64,000 bases of DNA, taken from contig JAPEIS010000007.1 of NCBI GenBank assembly GCA_029531795.1, positions 186,001 through 250,000 on the forward strand. The letters are read 5' to 3'. Each line of letters begins with the position of its first letter. Within the stretch, counting starts at the first letter, position 1. The DNA is from Sclerotinia nivalis. Taxonomy: Eukaryota > Ascomycota > Leotiomycetes > Helotiales > Sclerotiniaceae. A model generated the notes under the pieces. The model was not told the origin of the DNA, searched no databases, and saw only the letters and a list, made by a program, of their open reading frames with translations. Made by a program: the position numbers and the translations under genes. Below, one piece after another: positions 47,607 to 59,402 of the stretch.

Positions 47607-49318
47607 CTAATGAAGATCGCAAGCCATATCCGGAAGATATCTCGCGGTTACGAGTCCCCTAAATGATGCAGTGTTTTTGATACTATGGAGGAATACCGAT
47701 GCCTGACCAAAGATACGCGCAAATCTAAATTCTATGGCCATTCGCTTCGGAGTACTGCAGTAAAGATGTCTCGTACTCTCAATATCATAAATACACAAAC
47801 GATTGATAAAGCTCATCCAGTAAGGGAGTCCCATGCTCGGATAATTGGCAACTTTGACAATGATCACTCGGTTTCGATAATGAAACTTATCGGGATATTC
47901 CCGGTGCCCATGCGTATGGAGCTCAATGTGAAGATGCTCACCATTTATGTATATACCTTGGAAATGAGCCTTCGCGCATAAGCGGTTCGCATGTTGCGGG
48001 TGTCTGAAAATTACTTTTGCAGCACGATGTGAGAATATATCATCCCCTTCGCTAATGAAAGCGGCGATGATGGGTCCGATTGAGATATGCTTGAATAACT
48101 CTCGGAATAATTCGGCCTTGGGAATTTCTGTTGGCATGCCGCGGATCCAGACTGCGCAGTTCAAATGGTGGGGTAGCAATAACTCTCCGGCCAATCTGCC
48201 ATATTGATCTCGGTGGTCGTGATCATCAGCGTGGTTTGAGAAGGACAAAGCCTTTGCAGGAGTGGGTGCGATGAATCCTGTGTCTCTCAAGGGTTGATTA
48301 GTTGGATTTAGCATAGGCTGGATCAATGCAACAAGTGTGTCTTTCGAAGTCTGGCCAACTGTCGAGGCGCGAATGCTATGTGTGGTATTTGATCCATATT
48401 GACCCGGATCATCACTCCCCTGGAACCTTACTGTGTGAGGTGTTGAACCATTAGACATCTGATCGCTCTTTTGGTACGCAAAATTATATCGCGATGACTT
48501 TGGCTGATTGGCGCTGTCGCCATCAACTTCTGAAGGGTCATTTTTCGTTTGCATCTCTTCGTCAACTTGCGCAGCATATTGCCCAGCGTCATCTGTGCCA
48601 TGTCTATACTGCACAGAATGAGGATCAAGTGATTGGTTCTGGTGAGCTGCTGCGCCCTTCATACCTCTACCCAATCCCTGATTGTTATGGGCCTGTGATC
48701 CTCGAATGGGTCTTCGATGTTCATTAGTAACATTGATGAGTCGCACCTCCGTGTTTTGATGCACGTCACAGGATAGGGGATATTTTTGATTGAAGCCAAG
48801 CTGGCCATATAACTTCTTGGCCGTGGTTGATGATGATGAATCTTTCATATTTCGTTCCGAAGCGGGAATGTGAAGATCAAGGACAGGAATATTATCGTCA
48901 TGACAGTATTCAGGTGCCACATTAAGGTGTCCTAAAAGGGTACGACCTGGTGAACTGGTAAATTTAAATCTAGGACTGCTAAATATGTCCACTTTTTCCT
49001 GATAAGACTTAGCAGATACGTAATTGTCATGGAAAATCGAGAAATAACTTACGGATTCCACCATAAAATCGTTTCTCGCACGAGAAATAGAACTACGTCG
49101 ATGATGGGTTCATTATCCTCAATTGGACTAATACGTAAAGCAGGAAACCCCAATTGACGAGCTACATCGCGTTCAAAGCCGATCGGATCTGTTTCGGGTG
49201 GTGGCGTAGTGCCACGACGTGTATCCCTACGGTTATAACTGGGACTTATTATAGGAACAGTGTTTAATTCATAAGCGCGAGTGCCAGGAATATGTTTTTG
49301 CTGCTTCGTAGTCTCCAT
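47607..49318 (-). CDS. Family R protein (tandem RRM-like), array copy 1
   Basis: Exons: 49053–49318 and 47607–48975 (544 residues). The 77-bp intron has GTAAGT and TTTAGCAG borders and phase 2. The start is the first in-frame ATG (METTKQQKH); the open frame continues upstream without another ATG, so an extra 5' exon is possible. Residues 1 to about 355 are polar and mostly disordered, with a more hydrophobic segment near 75 (IIDVVLFLVRETILWW). The shared module starts at about 360: LNCAVWIRGMP, RAAKVIFRHPQHANRL, GIYINGEHLHI, then RVIIVKV, MAIEFRFARIFGQASVFL and VTARYLPDM. This copy is the most divergent at its end: the DPC motif is replaced by PDMACD. Function is unknown. Confidence 0.75.
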
Positions 49319-50265
49319 TAGGGACTCGGTTGAGATTGGGACTACTACTGTTAGTTGGTGGAACACTTCAGTTGATGCGGAGAGTTCACCTGATTTTCTC
49401 TTTTGATAAGTCCACCTGTACGAAATCTCCGAATCCTGGTTAGATAGAGATATTTTGGATATCAGGTCTATTGAGCGTGCCTTGGATGGATGATAAAGAT
49501 GAAAATAGTCAGTCAAAGAGCTTAGTTTAAGGAGTTTGCATAGAAAAAGTCAGTCAAGTTCTGAGAAGATGCTTGAAGCTTGATTTGTGATGGAAAAAAG
49601 AGTTCTGATGTTGCAGTTGTGATTAGGATGCATATGTAATGGGTTTATGAAAAGACATTGTAAGAATAAAGCCAGGAACCGACAGTTAAGTATTATCTCG
49701 AGTAATTAGTGTCCAGAAAAACCGTACCGATACAAATATTTCTATATATTGAGAGAAATTAATAAGCTAACAATCATTAGGTCAAATTCTACAGTATAAA
49801 ATATATTTAGATGGATTAGATATTTGTCTAAATTTGCTATGGCTATGGAAGTTTTCGCTACAGCAATTGCAACCCCTGATTGGGGTGTACAGGGGCTTCT
49901 TCTGATTTAGATCCGCACCAAAGATTATCAGGGAATTGCATAACTTGTGAGGTGTGATCATTGGATTCGTACGTGATTTTTATTGGGTTAGTTCTCATCT
50001 TTGGAGGAGATTTTATATATGATTTTCTTCACTTGGGTCATCACGCAGCAAGTTAGCAGTCAAAAGTGTTGAAAAATGCATGTTGTTTTAGCTGCGATTG
50101 GTGGATACGGTATTTTGCTTCGGTTGAGCATACAGATGTGGACACCCATGTTCAATTTAATCTGCTACCATCACTTGGCTACCTCAACTACCTACATACA
50201 TCCCGGATTTCATGCCCTAACCGCCATAGTTTCCTTTCACGCCAATACTCCTGAGAATGTGACAC
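49319..50265. other. Spacer between array copies 1 and 2
   Basis: About 950 bp, AT-rich. The part next to 49318 may hold 5' leader or an unrecognised first exon of copy 1. No further family R remnant was found by eye. Confidence 0.45.
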
Positions 50266-52202
50266 TTATGGATACAGTGCACCACATGGATCTGGTGCAT
50301 ACTTAACAGTCAAATATTTTCCATATACCGGATGAGCCCTCAGACCTTCAAGACACTGCATAGCCTGACCATTAATCCTCGCAAATCCCAAAATCAATTT
50401 CCGATAACCAGGAATCTCCGAAGGAGCAAAATCCCAATCCGACAATTCGTGATCGCAGAAACTCTCAAAGTAAAGCTTTAAGTCGTCGTAAATTACATAT
50501 TCAGACGGTCCTTCAATACACAAGATGCGTGTTTTCTGCTTATTCCTATATCGACGATGTCCAAACGTGTTATAGCAAACTTTAATCTTACGTCTTCGGA
50601 TATAGATTCCTTTTCCACTTTCGCATTGGTGCTTGAACCTAGCAGCTGCTTCGGGATACTTAAACACTAGTTTAGCTGCAGACATGACATAAATACCTTG
50701 CGGACGGCTTATTTCAAACGCAGAAACAGCTCCAGTATGTATCTGCTCGAATACTTCATGCGGCTGGATATCAGCTGGTAGATTTTTCAACCAGAGAGCG
50801 CAATTTAGATGATCGGGAAGGCCTCGGACGCCAGCTCGCGGATTGCCTTTATAATTACCAGAAGGTGTTTGAGATTTCTCTTCGTCTGGAATGAATGAGC
50901 CTTTTCGACGCTGGAGTCTCTTTGATGGCGCCATTTGAAATTGGTCTGCGTAAGGCTCGGATTCGCGGGGCATGTTGAGTTCTTCGTTCATTTCCGTTAC
51001 GGTGTGAGGGACTTGGGGACGGTTTCGTTGAGGCATTGTATTCTTGGGATGATGTGGTGCATATGTATTGGATGCATTTTGTGGGTGCATATTGTGATTG
51101 AAGCCCTCAGGAGGATTCGTAGGATAGGTCTCCGTGACCGTTACAGATCGAGTAAAGTAGTTAGGCGGAGGAGCAACTTGTTGTCTTTGGCGTTGTCTCG
51201 CAGCAGAAGAGTCATTATCGTTCCACATTTGGCCTCCAGCATGTCTCTGTTCATCCTGGAATGGAGGATGTTGGAACTGGCGTGGCTCAGGATTCGCAAA
51301 CTGCGGAGGCATTGACATATACTCCGGGCCTTTTCCGAAAGGAATATGAGTCGTAAAAGTTTCTGGATCCAGAGGTTGTTGAAGCATATGCATATACTCA
51401 GTGGGTCTTCCAAAAGGAACAGACGGCATGGCCATATGAGCTCCGTGCAGAGGTCCATTATTGAATGTTGTCTGTGTACGCATATTGGACTCCGGCATCG
51501 AATTGAAGTTAGGATTACTCGGATATTTTTGTTGAGGTTGCCAATATTGACCATCCAAGCATGGACCATGTGACTGAGCAAAATTGCCTTGGTGGTCACG
51601 TCTACTATCTAATATATCAGTATACACAGCATGACATTGGTGGATCTGCGGAGTGTACTCTGCCTCCTTGCGTCGTCGGGTGTCTGCCATCACTTCATCT
51701 GATCTCTCCTGGATTGATGCTGGTGTTACGCCTAAAGGGCAAAATTTCAGTTAGCTATCTCGAGGTCATCTTGTTAAGAATCTGGGTTGAGGGACGTAGT
51801 ATCTTGGGGCGATGATTGGGCCACGCGATAAGGTCTTATGATCCGCGCAAGTTGAATATGAGCTGTGAAGTGGAGAGCACAATATGACAATGAGTAAAGT
51901 ATGCAGCAAGATCTTATAGAAAACGACTTAATGCAGACATATCGGGGTAAAAAGTGCAGCAAAGAAGTGAACAGGTGATTGGAAGTAGCCCTACCCCCGA
52001 GTATGGAGTGAAACGAGGTAGAATGTGGGTAGTGAACGGTAGGATAGGAATAGAAGGAGCAAGCTCCAGTAAAGTACCATGACTTACCATCAAGTAGAAA
52101 CACCTCCTGGGGATTCATATTGACATCGTATGTGAGGGGAAGCATAGGTCTAGCAAGACCTGCTCTGTCGTTGGGTTTGAAATGGTATTTCATCCTAATC
52201 AT
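50266..52202 (-). CDS. Family R protein (tandem RRM-like), array copy 2
   Basis: Exons: 52088–52202 and 50266–51731 (526 residues). The 356-bp intron has a perfect GTAAGT donor and a CCCTTTAG acceptor and keeps phase 1. It is unusually long for this locus. The N-terminal extension (about 1–340) is rich in Gln, Pro, Met and His and looks disordered. The module is at about 343–519: LPDHLNCALWLKNLP, SAAKLVFKYPEAAARF, GIYIRRRKIKVCYN, TRILCIEGP, KLILGFARINGQAMQCL and VKYAPDPCG. This is the clearest example of the consensus, and RNP2-like LWLKNL matches the classical RRM pattern. The RNP1 aromatic residues are not conserved in domain 1. RNA binding is inferred, not shown. Confidence 0.8.
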
Positions 52203-53937
52203 TGAGTAGTTGTTGGAAGTTAGTTGGTAACGTGAAGTTGGTGTTTATGAGTTGTTGGTAGGAAGATAGATATTGAAAATGAGATGTAGTAAGTTATGTA
52301 AGAAGTGGAGGTTCCTTTTGGTAAATGAAGTGAAATAGTATTGTAGAATAGTAGGATTTTTGAGGATCTTCTTTTCCATGATAATACAAGGAGAGAGAAC
52401 GATCATCCAGACCTCTAGTATACAAACTGGTGATACAACAGTACAGTAGACTTGTACCGAAACTAACCATTGTATAAAATAAGTCCCGAAAAAGAACGAG
52501 GAATATCATGTGTAATAATCATTAGTACTGTAGACTACTTATTTACATGCATTAAACATTCTATTCCAAGTTTATACTTATTCACTTAGTTTATGTGATT
52601 TGAAATTATTGTTTTTCTGTATGGGGTTCGAATCTATCGTTATTTAGTGGGATGGGGGTGATAGTTAAATGGTATCATTGGTTATTTGTGCGGATATTTT
52701 CTGAGAGTTTTTTGATGAAGTCATAGAAGGATATGGAAGTATGGGGGAGTTGAAGTGTTCTTCATTTAAGTTGGTAATGGCTTGGAGGATGGATGATAAA
52801 AGAGCTTCTGTGGTTTGAGTCTTGGAAAAAGTTTGTGGTTGATTATGTCTAAAGCTGGTTTCTTTTGGGCTAAACAGGTGCTAATGTTAGTAAAAGCTGT
52901 CTAGATGTAAATTAGATACATCAGAATTAGAGTAGTCTCAATGATTTTTCTATCAATGTTTTATGTTTTGTCCTTTTGCCCTTCGTTAGAAAGCTGTATT
53001 TGTGATCATTGACTAGATTAAATTTGCATGATGTGCTCTTCAGTCTTCGTCATACTATAATATCACCACAGCTTGAGTACATCGTCAGCAGCTGGATCTC
53101 ACAGAAGAAATGAGGAATTTTATGCTACAAGAGCAGATATTACATATATGCATTGAGACAAATCAAGTGTGGAGAGGTAATGGAAACAAAAGGTGGCTAG
53201 GATCAATAAACTAGTTCAAATTTCAATGCAATCACAATAAAAACAGAAGATTGTAGATTATTTTTCTTTGATTTCTATGTCCAATTCTACACCTATGGCT
53301 ATCTAATACGAGGAATGCCTCAATTAAATTCCATTTTTTATCTTTTGTGTTTTGAAGGAGAGAAACCCACGACAAATCAGGTGACAACTTTGTAATACTA
53401 TCCTCCTGAGTAAAAAGAGTGGAAAGATTGGATCAAAGGAACTCCATAGATGTGGTGGAGTTTCATGTTCCTCTCATTGTTGTTTGAATGCTGTAGTTCG
53501 AGATCATTATGCTGAAGGATGACACAGCTGAAGTGTAGCTGGGCTGTACATGTTACTACAAATGCAGGTAGTGGAATTGTTCATATGGTGCACCTTGCAG
53601 ATGTACAACTCGGCATCACAATGAATTTTTTGATGTTCTGGTGGTAGAGAGCGTAGTTGTTATGGAGATTTCCTCCGAACGTTATTCTTGCAAAGAATGC
53701 TGTTGTTGATTATTGAGGTGGAGAACTAGCTCCTATTTTGTTTTATGTCATGAATAGTTTGAAATCCCAATTTTTCCAAGCCATCGGTATTAGAAATTTT
53801 TGCCAGTAATATCCATTAGTTCCCAAATGATGTAATACCCACATCCATTAAGCTCTACCCACAACGCTGTAAATTTCTACCCAAAACCCATAAACCATAT
53901 GTCTGTCTATTTACCCATCTCTGTGCAATGCGATACA
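52203..53937. other. Spacer between array copies 2 and 3
   Basis: A 1.7-kb AT-rich stretch. No frame over 75 codons and no family R remnant was detected by eye. Confidence 0.5.
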
Positions 53938-55869
53938 CTAAATATCATCAGGGTCAATTCCATATTGAACTTTGACCTGTCCCAAAAAGGCGTCGTCTTT
54001 TCGGATTGCTTGGAAGCAAGTCTGTGCTTGGCCTGCGATTCGTACAAATTCGAATCTAGTAGAAGCAAAGCTATACTTCATGCAAGGGAGTGGAACGACC
54101 GAGATGATGGTGTACTTGCACCAAATGCTAAAGTAACTGTGCCAAAAGTTCTCATCAAGGATTGCCGGTGCCTCAATCTCCAGGAAACGTGTCTCGGGGC
54201 CCTTCCACTCGTACGCACCGTAGTCATTGTACCAGACCTTGATCTTACGGTTGCGAATACGGAGACCTCCTCTGTGACGAGCACGACGATAAAGCTCAGC
54301 ACCACTAGAGACCTTCTTGAATGTGACCTTTGCAGCTTGCGTAACGTGTCCATTCTGAGGTGGGACCATTGAGAGTGCAGCGACAGCACCACAATCAAGA
54401 ATGCGCATGAATTCACCATACTGGACTTCTTTTGGAATGTTGATGATCCACATGCAACAGTTGATGTTGTCAGGAAGATCGAGCAAGTCAGGATGGTTCT
54501 CATCGCCCTCGTAGTTTGTATCATGACGAGACTTATCCGGGATCATGCCTTGTTCCCGAAGAAGCATGTTGGTGGGGCGGAACTTCTTCACCAAGTGCGA
54601 AAGATCTGGAACAGAAGCCATTATATTGCTCATAACCATTGGTACAGGTGGAGAAGCAAATGGAGTCGTCGATGCAAGAGTCATACCTTGATTCAAGAAG
54701 GTCTTATGCTGCGGAAGCATTTCGGGGCATACCTGATCAGAACTCTTCAACGAATGGAGTGAGCTCATCATAGTGCTACCAAGAATCATCTGCTGATCCT
54801 CTGGAATGACTGGTTGAAAGCTAAAGCTATCACTAGCAGAAGTCATTCGAGTATGATCACTTAGCTGGGAACCGGAATCGAAACTTCTGTCCATAGAGGT
54901 CCACATGCCATCGGTGAGGTTTGATGAGTGACTGCTACTTGTCCTTCCAGTCATTGATCTCGAGGCTCGAGAACTGCTCATTGGTCTTCTAGCAATTGAA
55001 GAGCTATTGTTGGGGCGCTGTGAATAATAAGGGCCGGGAATTATGGGATTGATGGAAGTACGGTGAAGATTTGCAATTTTGCCCTTAGCCAAATTATTAG
55101 TTGCATGTGGATGATGTGTATGCGGATGATTCAAGCTGGACGGAAATAATTGTTGATGTGTACCGGTGGGAGATATAAAAAAAGGAACCGCTTCATCACC
55201 ACGATTCAAAAATGCTCGAAACAACTTAGAGTCGTCGGAACCGGGTGTCTTCTTTCTCGGTGGGGACTTTGAATACGAAGCACTATTAGAGCTCACCATA
55301 GGACTAGAAAATGTATTCAACGGGGACAACTTTTGCGCCGCATTTTCGAAAAAGTGAGCTGGCGAATTCTTCCGGCCAGAAGTGGTGATATTGGGCTGGG
55401 CTGCTATTCGATGACGAGACTCGAACATATCCATCCATCGAGAGCGTTTTGGAGAGTAATGCGTCTTCATTGATTCATCGAGGGTCACTTCCATTGGGAA
55501 TTGACGGCCCCAATTATGGCCATCTTTGGTGATCTTGGAATGAACTTGCTCGATCTCCTTGTTTTCTTCATCCTGGTCTTCTTCATCTTGGTCATGCTCT
55601 GTTTCACTTGCAAGACCTTCAAGATATTGGACATAACCTTTTCCTAGTCTAGAAGGAGTAGGATTGTATCTCTCAATATCAAAAGCATCTTGATTGAAGT
55701 TAGCTACATTCCTCAAAGATGGGTTTTGTAAAGGGGGCAATATACCACTGCCTACAGAAGAATTCAACTGGGTACCCGACACTTTTCTGCCTTTTTCTTT
55801 TTCATTTCTTAAGGAAGATGCAGAACCCTTGGACTCATTGTACCAGGACTTTCCAATAGTGAAATCCAT
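53938..55869 (-). CDS. Family R protein (tandem RRM-like), array copy 3
   Basis: A single exon of 643 residues, starting at the ATG complementary to 55867–55869 (MDFTIGKSWYNES). The frame extends further upstream but without a better start. This is the longest complete copy in the window. Its N-terminal 460 residues are Ser/Asn/His-rich, with an acidic block (DQDEEDQDEENKE, near 100) and a Ser/Arg segment (near 300–320). The module spans 470–643: NCCMWIINIPKEV, QAAKVTFKKVSSGAEL, GLRIRNRKIKVWYND, TRFLEIEAP, TRFEFVRIAGQAQTCF and VKVQYGIDPDD. Unlike copy 2, it has no intron in the coding part. Expression or a function cannot be judged from sequence. Confidence 0.82.
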   Translation of the reverse strand: MDFTIGKSWYNESKGSASSLRNEKEKGRKVSGTQLNSSVGSGILPPLQNPSLRNVANFNQDAFDIERYNPTPSRLGKGYVQYLEGLASETEHDQDEEDQDEENKEIEQVHSKITKDGHNWGRQFPMEVTLDESMKTHYSPKRSRWMDMFESRHRIAAQPNITTSGRKNSPAHFFENAAQKLSPLNTFSSPMVSSNSASYSKSPPRKKTPGSDDSKLFRAFLNRGDEAVPFFISPTGTHQQLFPSSLNHPHTHHPHATNNLAKGKIANLHRTSINPIIPGPYYSQRPNNSSSIARRPMSSSRASRSMTGRTSSSHSSNLTDGMWTSMDRSFDSGSQLSDHTRMTSASDSFSFQPVIPEDQQMILGSTMMSSLHSLKSSDQVCPEMLPQHKTFLNQGMTLASTTPFASPPVPMVMSNIMASVPDLSHLVKKFRPTNMLLREQGMIPDKSRHDTNYEGDENHPDLLDLPDNINCCMWIINIPKEVQYGEFMRILDCGAVAALSMVPPQNGHVTQAAKVTFKKVSSGAELYRRARHRGGLRIRNRKIKVWYNDYGAYEWKGPETRFLEIEAPAILDENFWHSYFSIWCKYTIISVVPLPCMKYSFASTRFEFVRIAGQAQTCFQAIRKDDAFLGQVKVQYGIDPDDI

Positions 55870-57818
55870 TTTCAAATAAACTTGACTATTTCTGGTTTGT
55901 ACTGTAACTTTGTTAGAAAAGAGAAAAAACAATTGTAAAAGATGCTTGTATGAATGAAAGATTACAAGCAAAAAAGAAAGCCTCCCTGCAAACTGTTAGA
56001 TATAGTGCTGTAGAATTTCTAACCAGAAAGAAAGAAGTCAAAGTTGTTTTGACTTGTTGAATAGAAGAGAGGCCGAGAAAAATTGTTTAAATTAAATGAA
56101 TGTACAAAGAAACTCTTAATGAAGGTGTTGAGAATAAATGAATGTACGATAAAGGAAGGGGAAGAGAAACAGATATAGATAAAAAAGGGTCTGGATCTCC
56201 GAAAAAGATGTGGCACAATACTAGCTCACAGCCTTTGCAGTACTACATACAGGTATGATGTTGAAAATGAAGTAAGATTAAACACAGCAGATATACATAT
56301 AGTGAATGTAGCTACATCGGAGGAGGAGGCAAGTCCCGAATTACCAATATTATTTATTCAATATAATTTGGTATATCTGATGAAACAAAAGTGATAAGCG
56401 AATCATAAATACACATAGTTATTCTGGGATTAGTAAACAGATAAACTAACTCAGATTTGAAGGGAAATACCAAATTTGAACAAGTAAACTTGAGCAAGAT
56501 AAGAATGGGATGAGTTCGAATGGGTGATAGAAGCTCCTGATTGTTTTTGTATGGATTAATAACGAAATTGAATACTATAATAGGCCTCGGATAGCAATGG
56601 CATAAGTAAAAAATTAGAATATACCTTACAAATCCTATTCTTATTCGAATTATGTTCAATAATCACAAATATAATCCTTTGAGTATAATGGCATGATATT
56701 GATTCGTAGAAAATTTTCAATAGTTTGTTGAGAAAGCCACTGATACACAATATTTGACAGTTGTCAAGGAAATGCTTCTTTTGTTCATTTATTAGATATT
56801 AGACATTTTTGTTAGTTCTTAGATATTGAACTATAGTAGTTAATTGATTGTTCAGGAATCTAATCCTATCTATTTTCCCATCAAGAACTATTCAGATTTC
56901 ATAATAACTATATTCAATAGAAATGATACTATCCTTGTAGTTTTCTAAATGCACATATCCCAACTACAATTCCTTGTTATTGGATATGTATATTCAATTC
57001 GAAATCTTAACATACAAAAGTCAAGTTTCTAAAAGTTTCTTATCTTTCACAAATTTACACAATAGTATTGGTTGTGAATTCATAAATCCATCATTGGGGG
57101 CTGAAGCAAGATTTAAGCGAATAATTAGGTCAGTTCGAAAATCTTATGATTTATTCACTCAAATAGAATGACTCCAGATGGATGCCAGGTCCGAATTCTT
57201 GTATTTTCCTATTGATATGGTATGATGATATACCAAGGTAATTAGGCCTCAGGAAATACAAAAATAGTTGCATGTTTATCATGCCACACACTCTGCAGCA
57301 CATGCCTGATGCTAGAATGTGATCGTGGAATCATACTTGTACTGTCGGTCTATTTGCACAAAGGTATTGGTAGAGAGAAAGCCATTGGTGTCTTCAATAA
57401 AACATGGTAATGACAAAGGGATGAGCACAAACAAGTTCAGCTAGAATCTATTCAAGCTCCTTTCATGAGATGATATACAACTAGTTGAAGTATTCTTTTT
57501 TTTTAATAATAATTGATGAGAATGTTTCCTTATATAATGTGTAATTTTGTCCTCTTGAAATAGAATAATGTGATTGTACCAAAGTGAAACATAGACCAGA
57601 GGCACAAATATATCTAGGATTGAACTTAATGAGACACTGTTTGATGATGATGTATTTATTTGAATAGAATTTGCTTGCTTTATTACCTTAAATACTACAT
57701 AGATCTAGTGATATCTCATATGACATGTGTTTCTTCATACCAACGTAACATAACAAACAGGTACTGATACCAATTTATTCCATCCTGACAAGAACTACAA
57801 GCATCATGACCAAAAATC
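55870..57818. other. Spacer between array copies 3 and 4
   Basis: A 1.9-kb strongly AT-rich stretch. No supported gene, no repeat-element copy and no family R remnant was seen. Confidence 0.5.
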
Positions 57819-59402
57819 CTAAATAGTCTTAGTTCTAGGTAAAACATCCCAACCCCGACCACATGGATCTTCACCATATTTGACAGTTACATCTCTACCA
57901 TACTTAGGACAATAAAATTGAGGGTCTTCAATGATTGCAGTGAAAAACCTCTCGGCCTGAGCCCCAATTCTAACAAAGCGAAACTCCATCATCCTTCTAA
58001 ATTGATGTGGCTGAGCAAGCGGCAAGTAGCCAACATACTCTAGATTAAATCTAGTGATTTTGATAAAGTATGATTTCCAGAACATTCCAGACATTTTGTG
58101 AATCGGTCCTTCAATGTAAAGAACGCGACTTTGATGTTCTATAGGATATTTGACCATACCATGTGCATTGTATAATACACTCAGATAATGTTCGCGAATT
58201 TTGATACCCTCTGCGGAGTTTGCTTGTTCAATGAATCGCGCAGCGCCTTCGGGATATTTGAAAGTGATTTTCGCAGTCGAAAAGGGACATCCGTAGATAG
58301 GATCGTCGATGTAAGCAGAAATCACGGATCCGGTGTTGATTATCGAAAAGATCTCATGGTAGTAAACCTTTTCGGGAAGATGACTGATAAATACTGAACA
58401 ATTGAGATGATCAGCAAGGTTTTTGATTCCCTTGATACCTTTACTTATTCCCCTGTACGTCGAATAATTTGAAGGCTTAAAAGGCTTAAAAGGCTTGTCG
58501 CTTTGAGGATTTTGCGTGATTTTCTCTTTGAATTTGGCAAATCCTTCAGCATTGACACGTAGCGGGCCTGGTAATTGGGGGCTTGGACACGGTGTATAAG
58601 CCGCACCAGTGAATGTTTGCTTTGCCATGGCTGGATTTCTCTGCTTAGGCGTTAAATTTAGGGACTTATATCTCCCCTTATCTTTCGCTGAGCTAGCATT
58701 TTTGGGCAGAAGGGCTGATGGCTCGGATGATGTTCGTAAGTGCGCTGTATCAAAATTGCTTCTTTTATGTGGTGGGATGTAAAGTATTTTCTCGGGAGCC
58801 TCTGAGCTCTGTGGTCGCGTGATAGTTGTGACATCCGATAAGGTGCTGGTGGATTCAAAATTGCCTGTAAGGTCGTTGTCGGCTCTCATGGTCTTACAAT
58901 CATCGTCTTGGTTGATTTCGCTTTCTTCATCCGCTTCGGTTGGCATATTTAGCAACACATACAACCATGACGAACGAGGACGCGAAAAGCTAATGATGTT
59001 TGGCGTGATAAATTTAGTATTGACTTCCTCCTTGAGGTGGAATTCATAGTCAATTGTCCCGGATGGAGAGTAGACAAATTTGAACTTACAAGGCTGCATT
59101 TGTTGGTGAGCACCCTCTACATTTTGAATAGTATTTTTCTCGTTGATAAGAGTTCCTTGGTATGCGGTGCCTGCTTCGTATATTAGGGCATCGGCTAAGA
59201 AATATGTGTTATTGTAGAAGTTTGGTGGTGTATAGCTAGGTGCTAGTTGAAGTTCTTCTTTGAAAGCTAATGAAGCTGCATAATTTTCACGAAAGGCGCT
59301 GGTGGCGTCCACCGTGGAATAAAAGAATGCTGCTTTCCGTATAGCAGCGATAAAATTCTTTAAACGGTATTTGAAAAGGCGAATCAATCGAAGATGATTC
59401 AT
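57819..59402 (-). CDS. Family R protein (tandem RRM-like), array copy 4
   Basis: A single exon of 527 residues, starting at the ATG complementary to 59400–59402 (MNHLRLIRLFKYRLKN). The first 60 residues are basic and hydrophobic, unlike other copies, and could be a targeting or membrane-associating region. The middle is acidic, then Ser/Pro/Lys-rich. The module starts at 333: LNCSVFISHLPEKV, TAKITFKYPEGAARF, GIKIREHYLSVLYN, SRVLYIEGP, RRMMEFRFVRIGAQAERFF and VTVKYGEDPCG. The second domain has the best RNP1/helix 2 resemblance (MEFRFVRIG). It shares LNC, YPEGAARF, IEGP and VKYGEDPC with copy 2, so these two seem closest inside the array. Function is unknown. Confidence 0.82.
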   Translation of the reverse strand: MNHLRLIRLFKYRLKNFIAAIRKAAFFYSTVDATSAFRENYAASLAFKEELQLAPSYTPPNFYNNTYFLADALIYEAGTAYQGTLINEKNTIQNVEGAHQQMQPCKFKFVYSPSGTIDYEFHLKEEVNTKFITPNIISFSRPRSSWLYVLLNMPTEADEESEINQDDDCKTMRADNDLTGNFESTSTLSDVTTITRPQSSEAPEKILYIPPHKRSNFDTAHLRTSSEPSALLPKNASSAKDKGRYKSLNLTPKQRNPAMAKQTFTGAAYTPCPSPQLPGPLRVNAEGFAKFKEKITQNPQSDKPFKPFKPSNYSTYRGISKGIKGIKNLADHLNCSVFISHLPEKVYYHEIFSIINTGSVISAYIDDPIYGCPFSTAKITFKYPEGAARFIEQANSAEGIKIREHYLSVLYNAHGMVKYPIEHQSRVLYIEGPIHKMSGMFWKSYFIKITRFNLEYVGYLPLAQPHQFRRMMEFRFVRIGAQAERFFTAIIEDPQFYCPKYGRDVTVKYGEDPCGRGWDVLPRTKTI

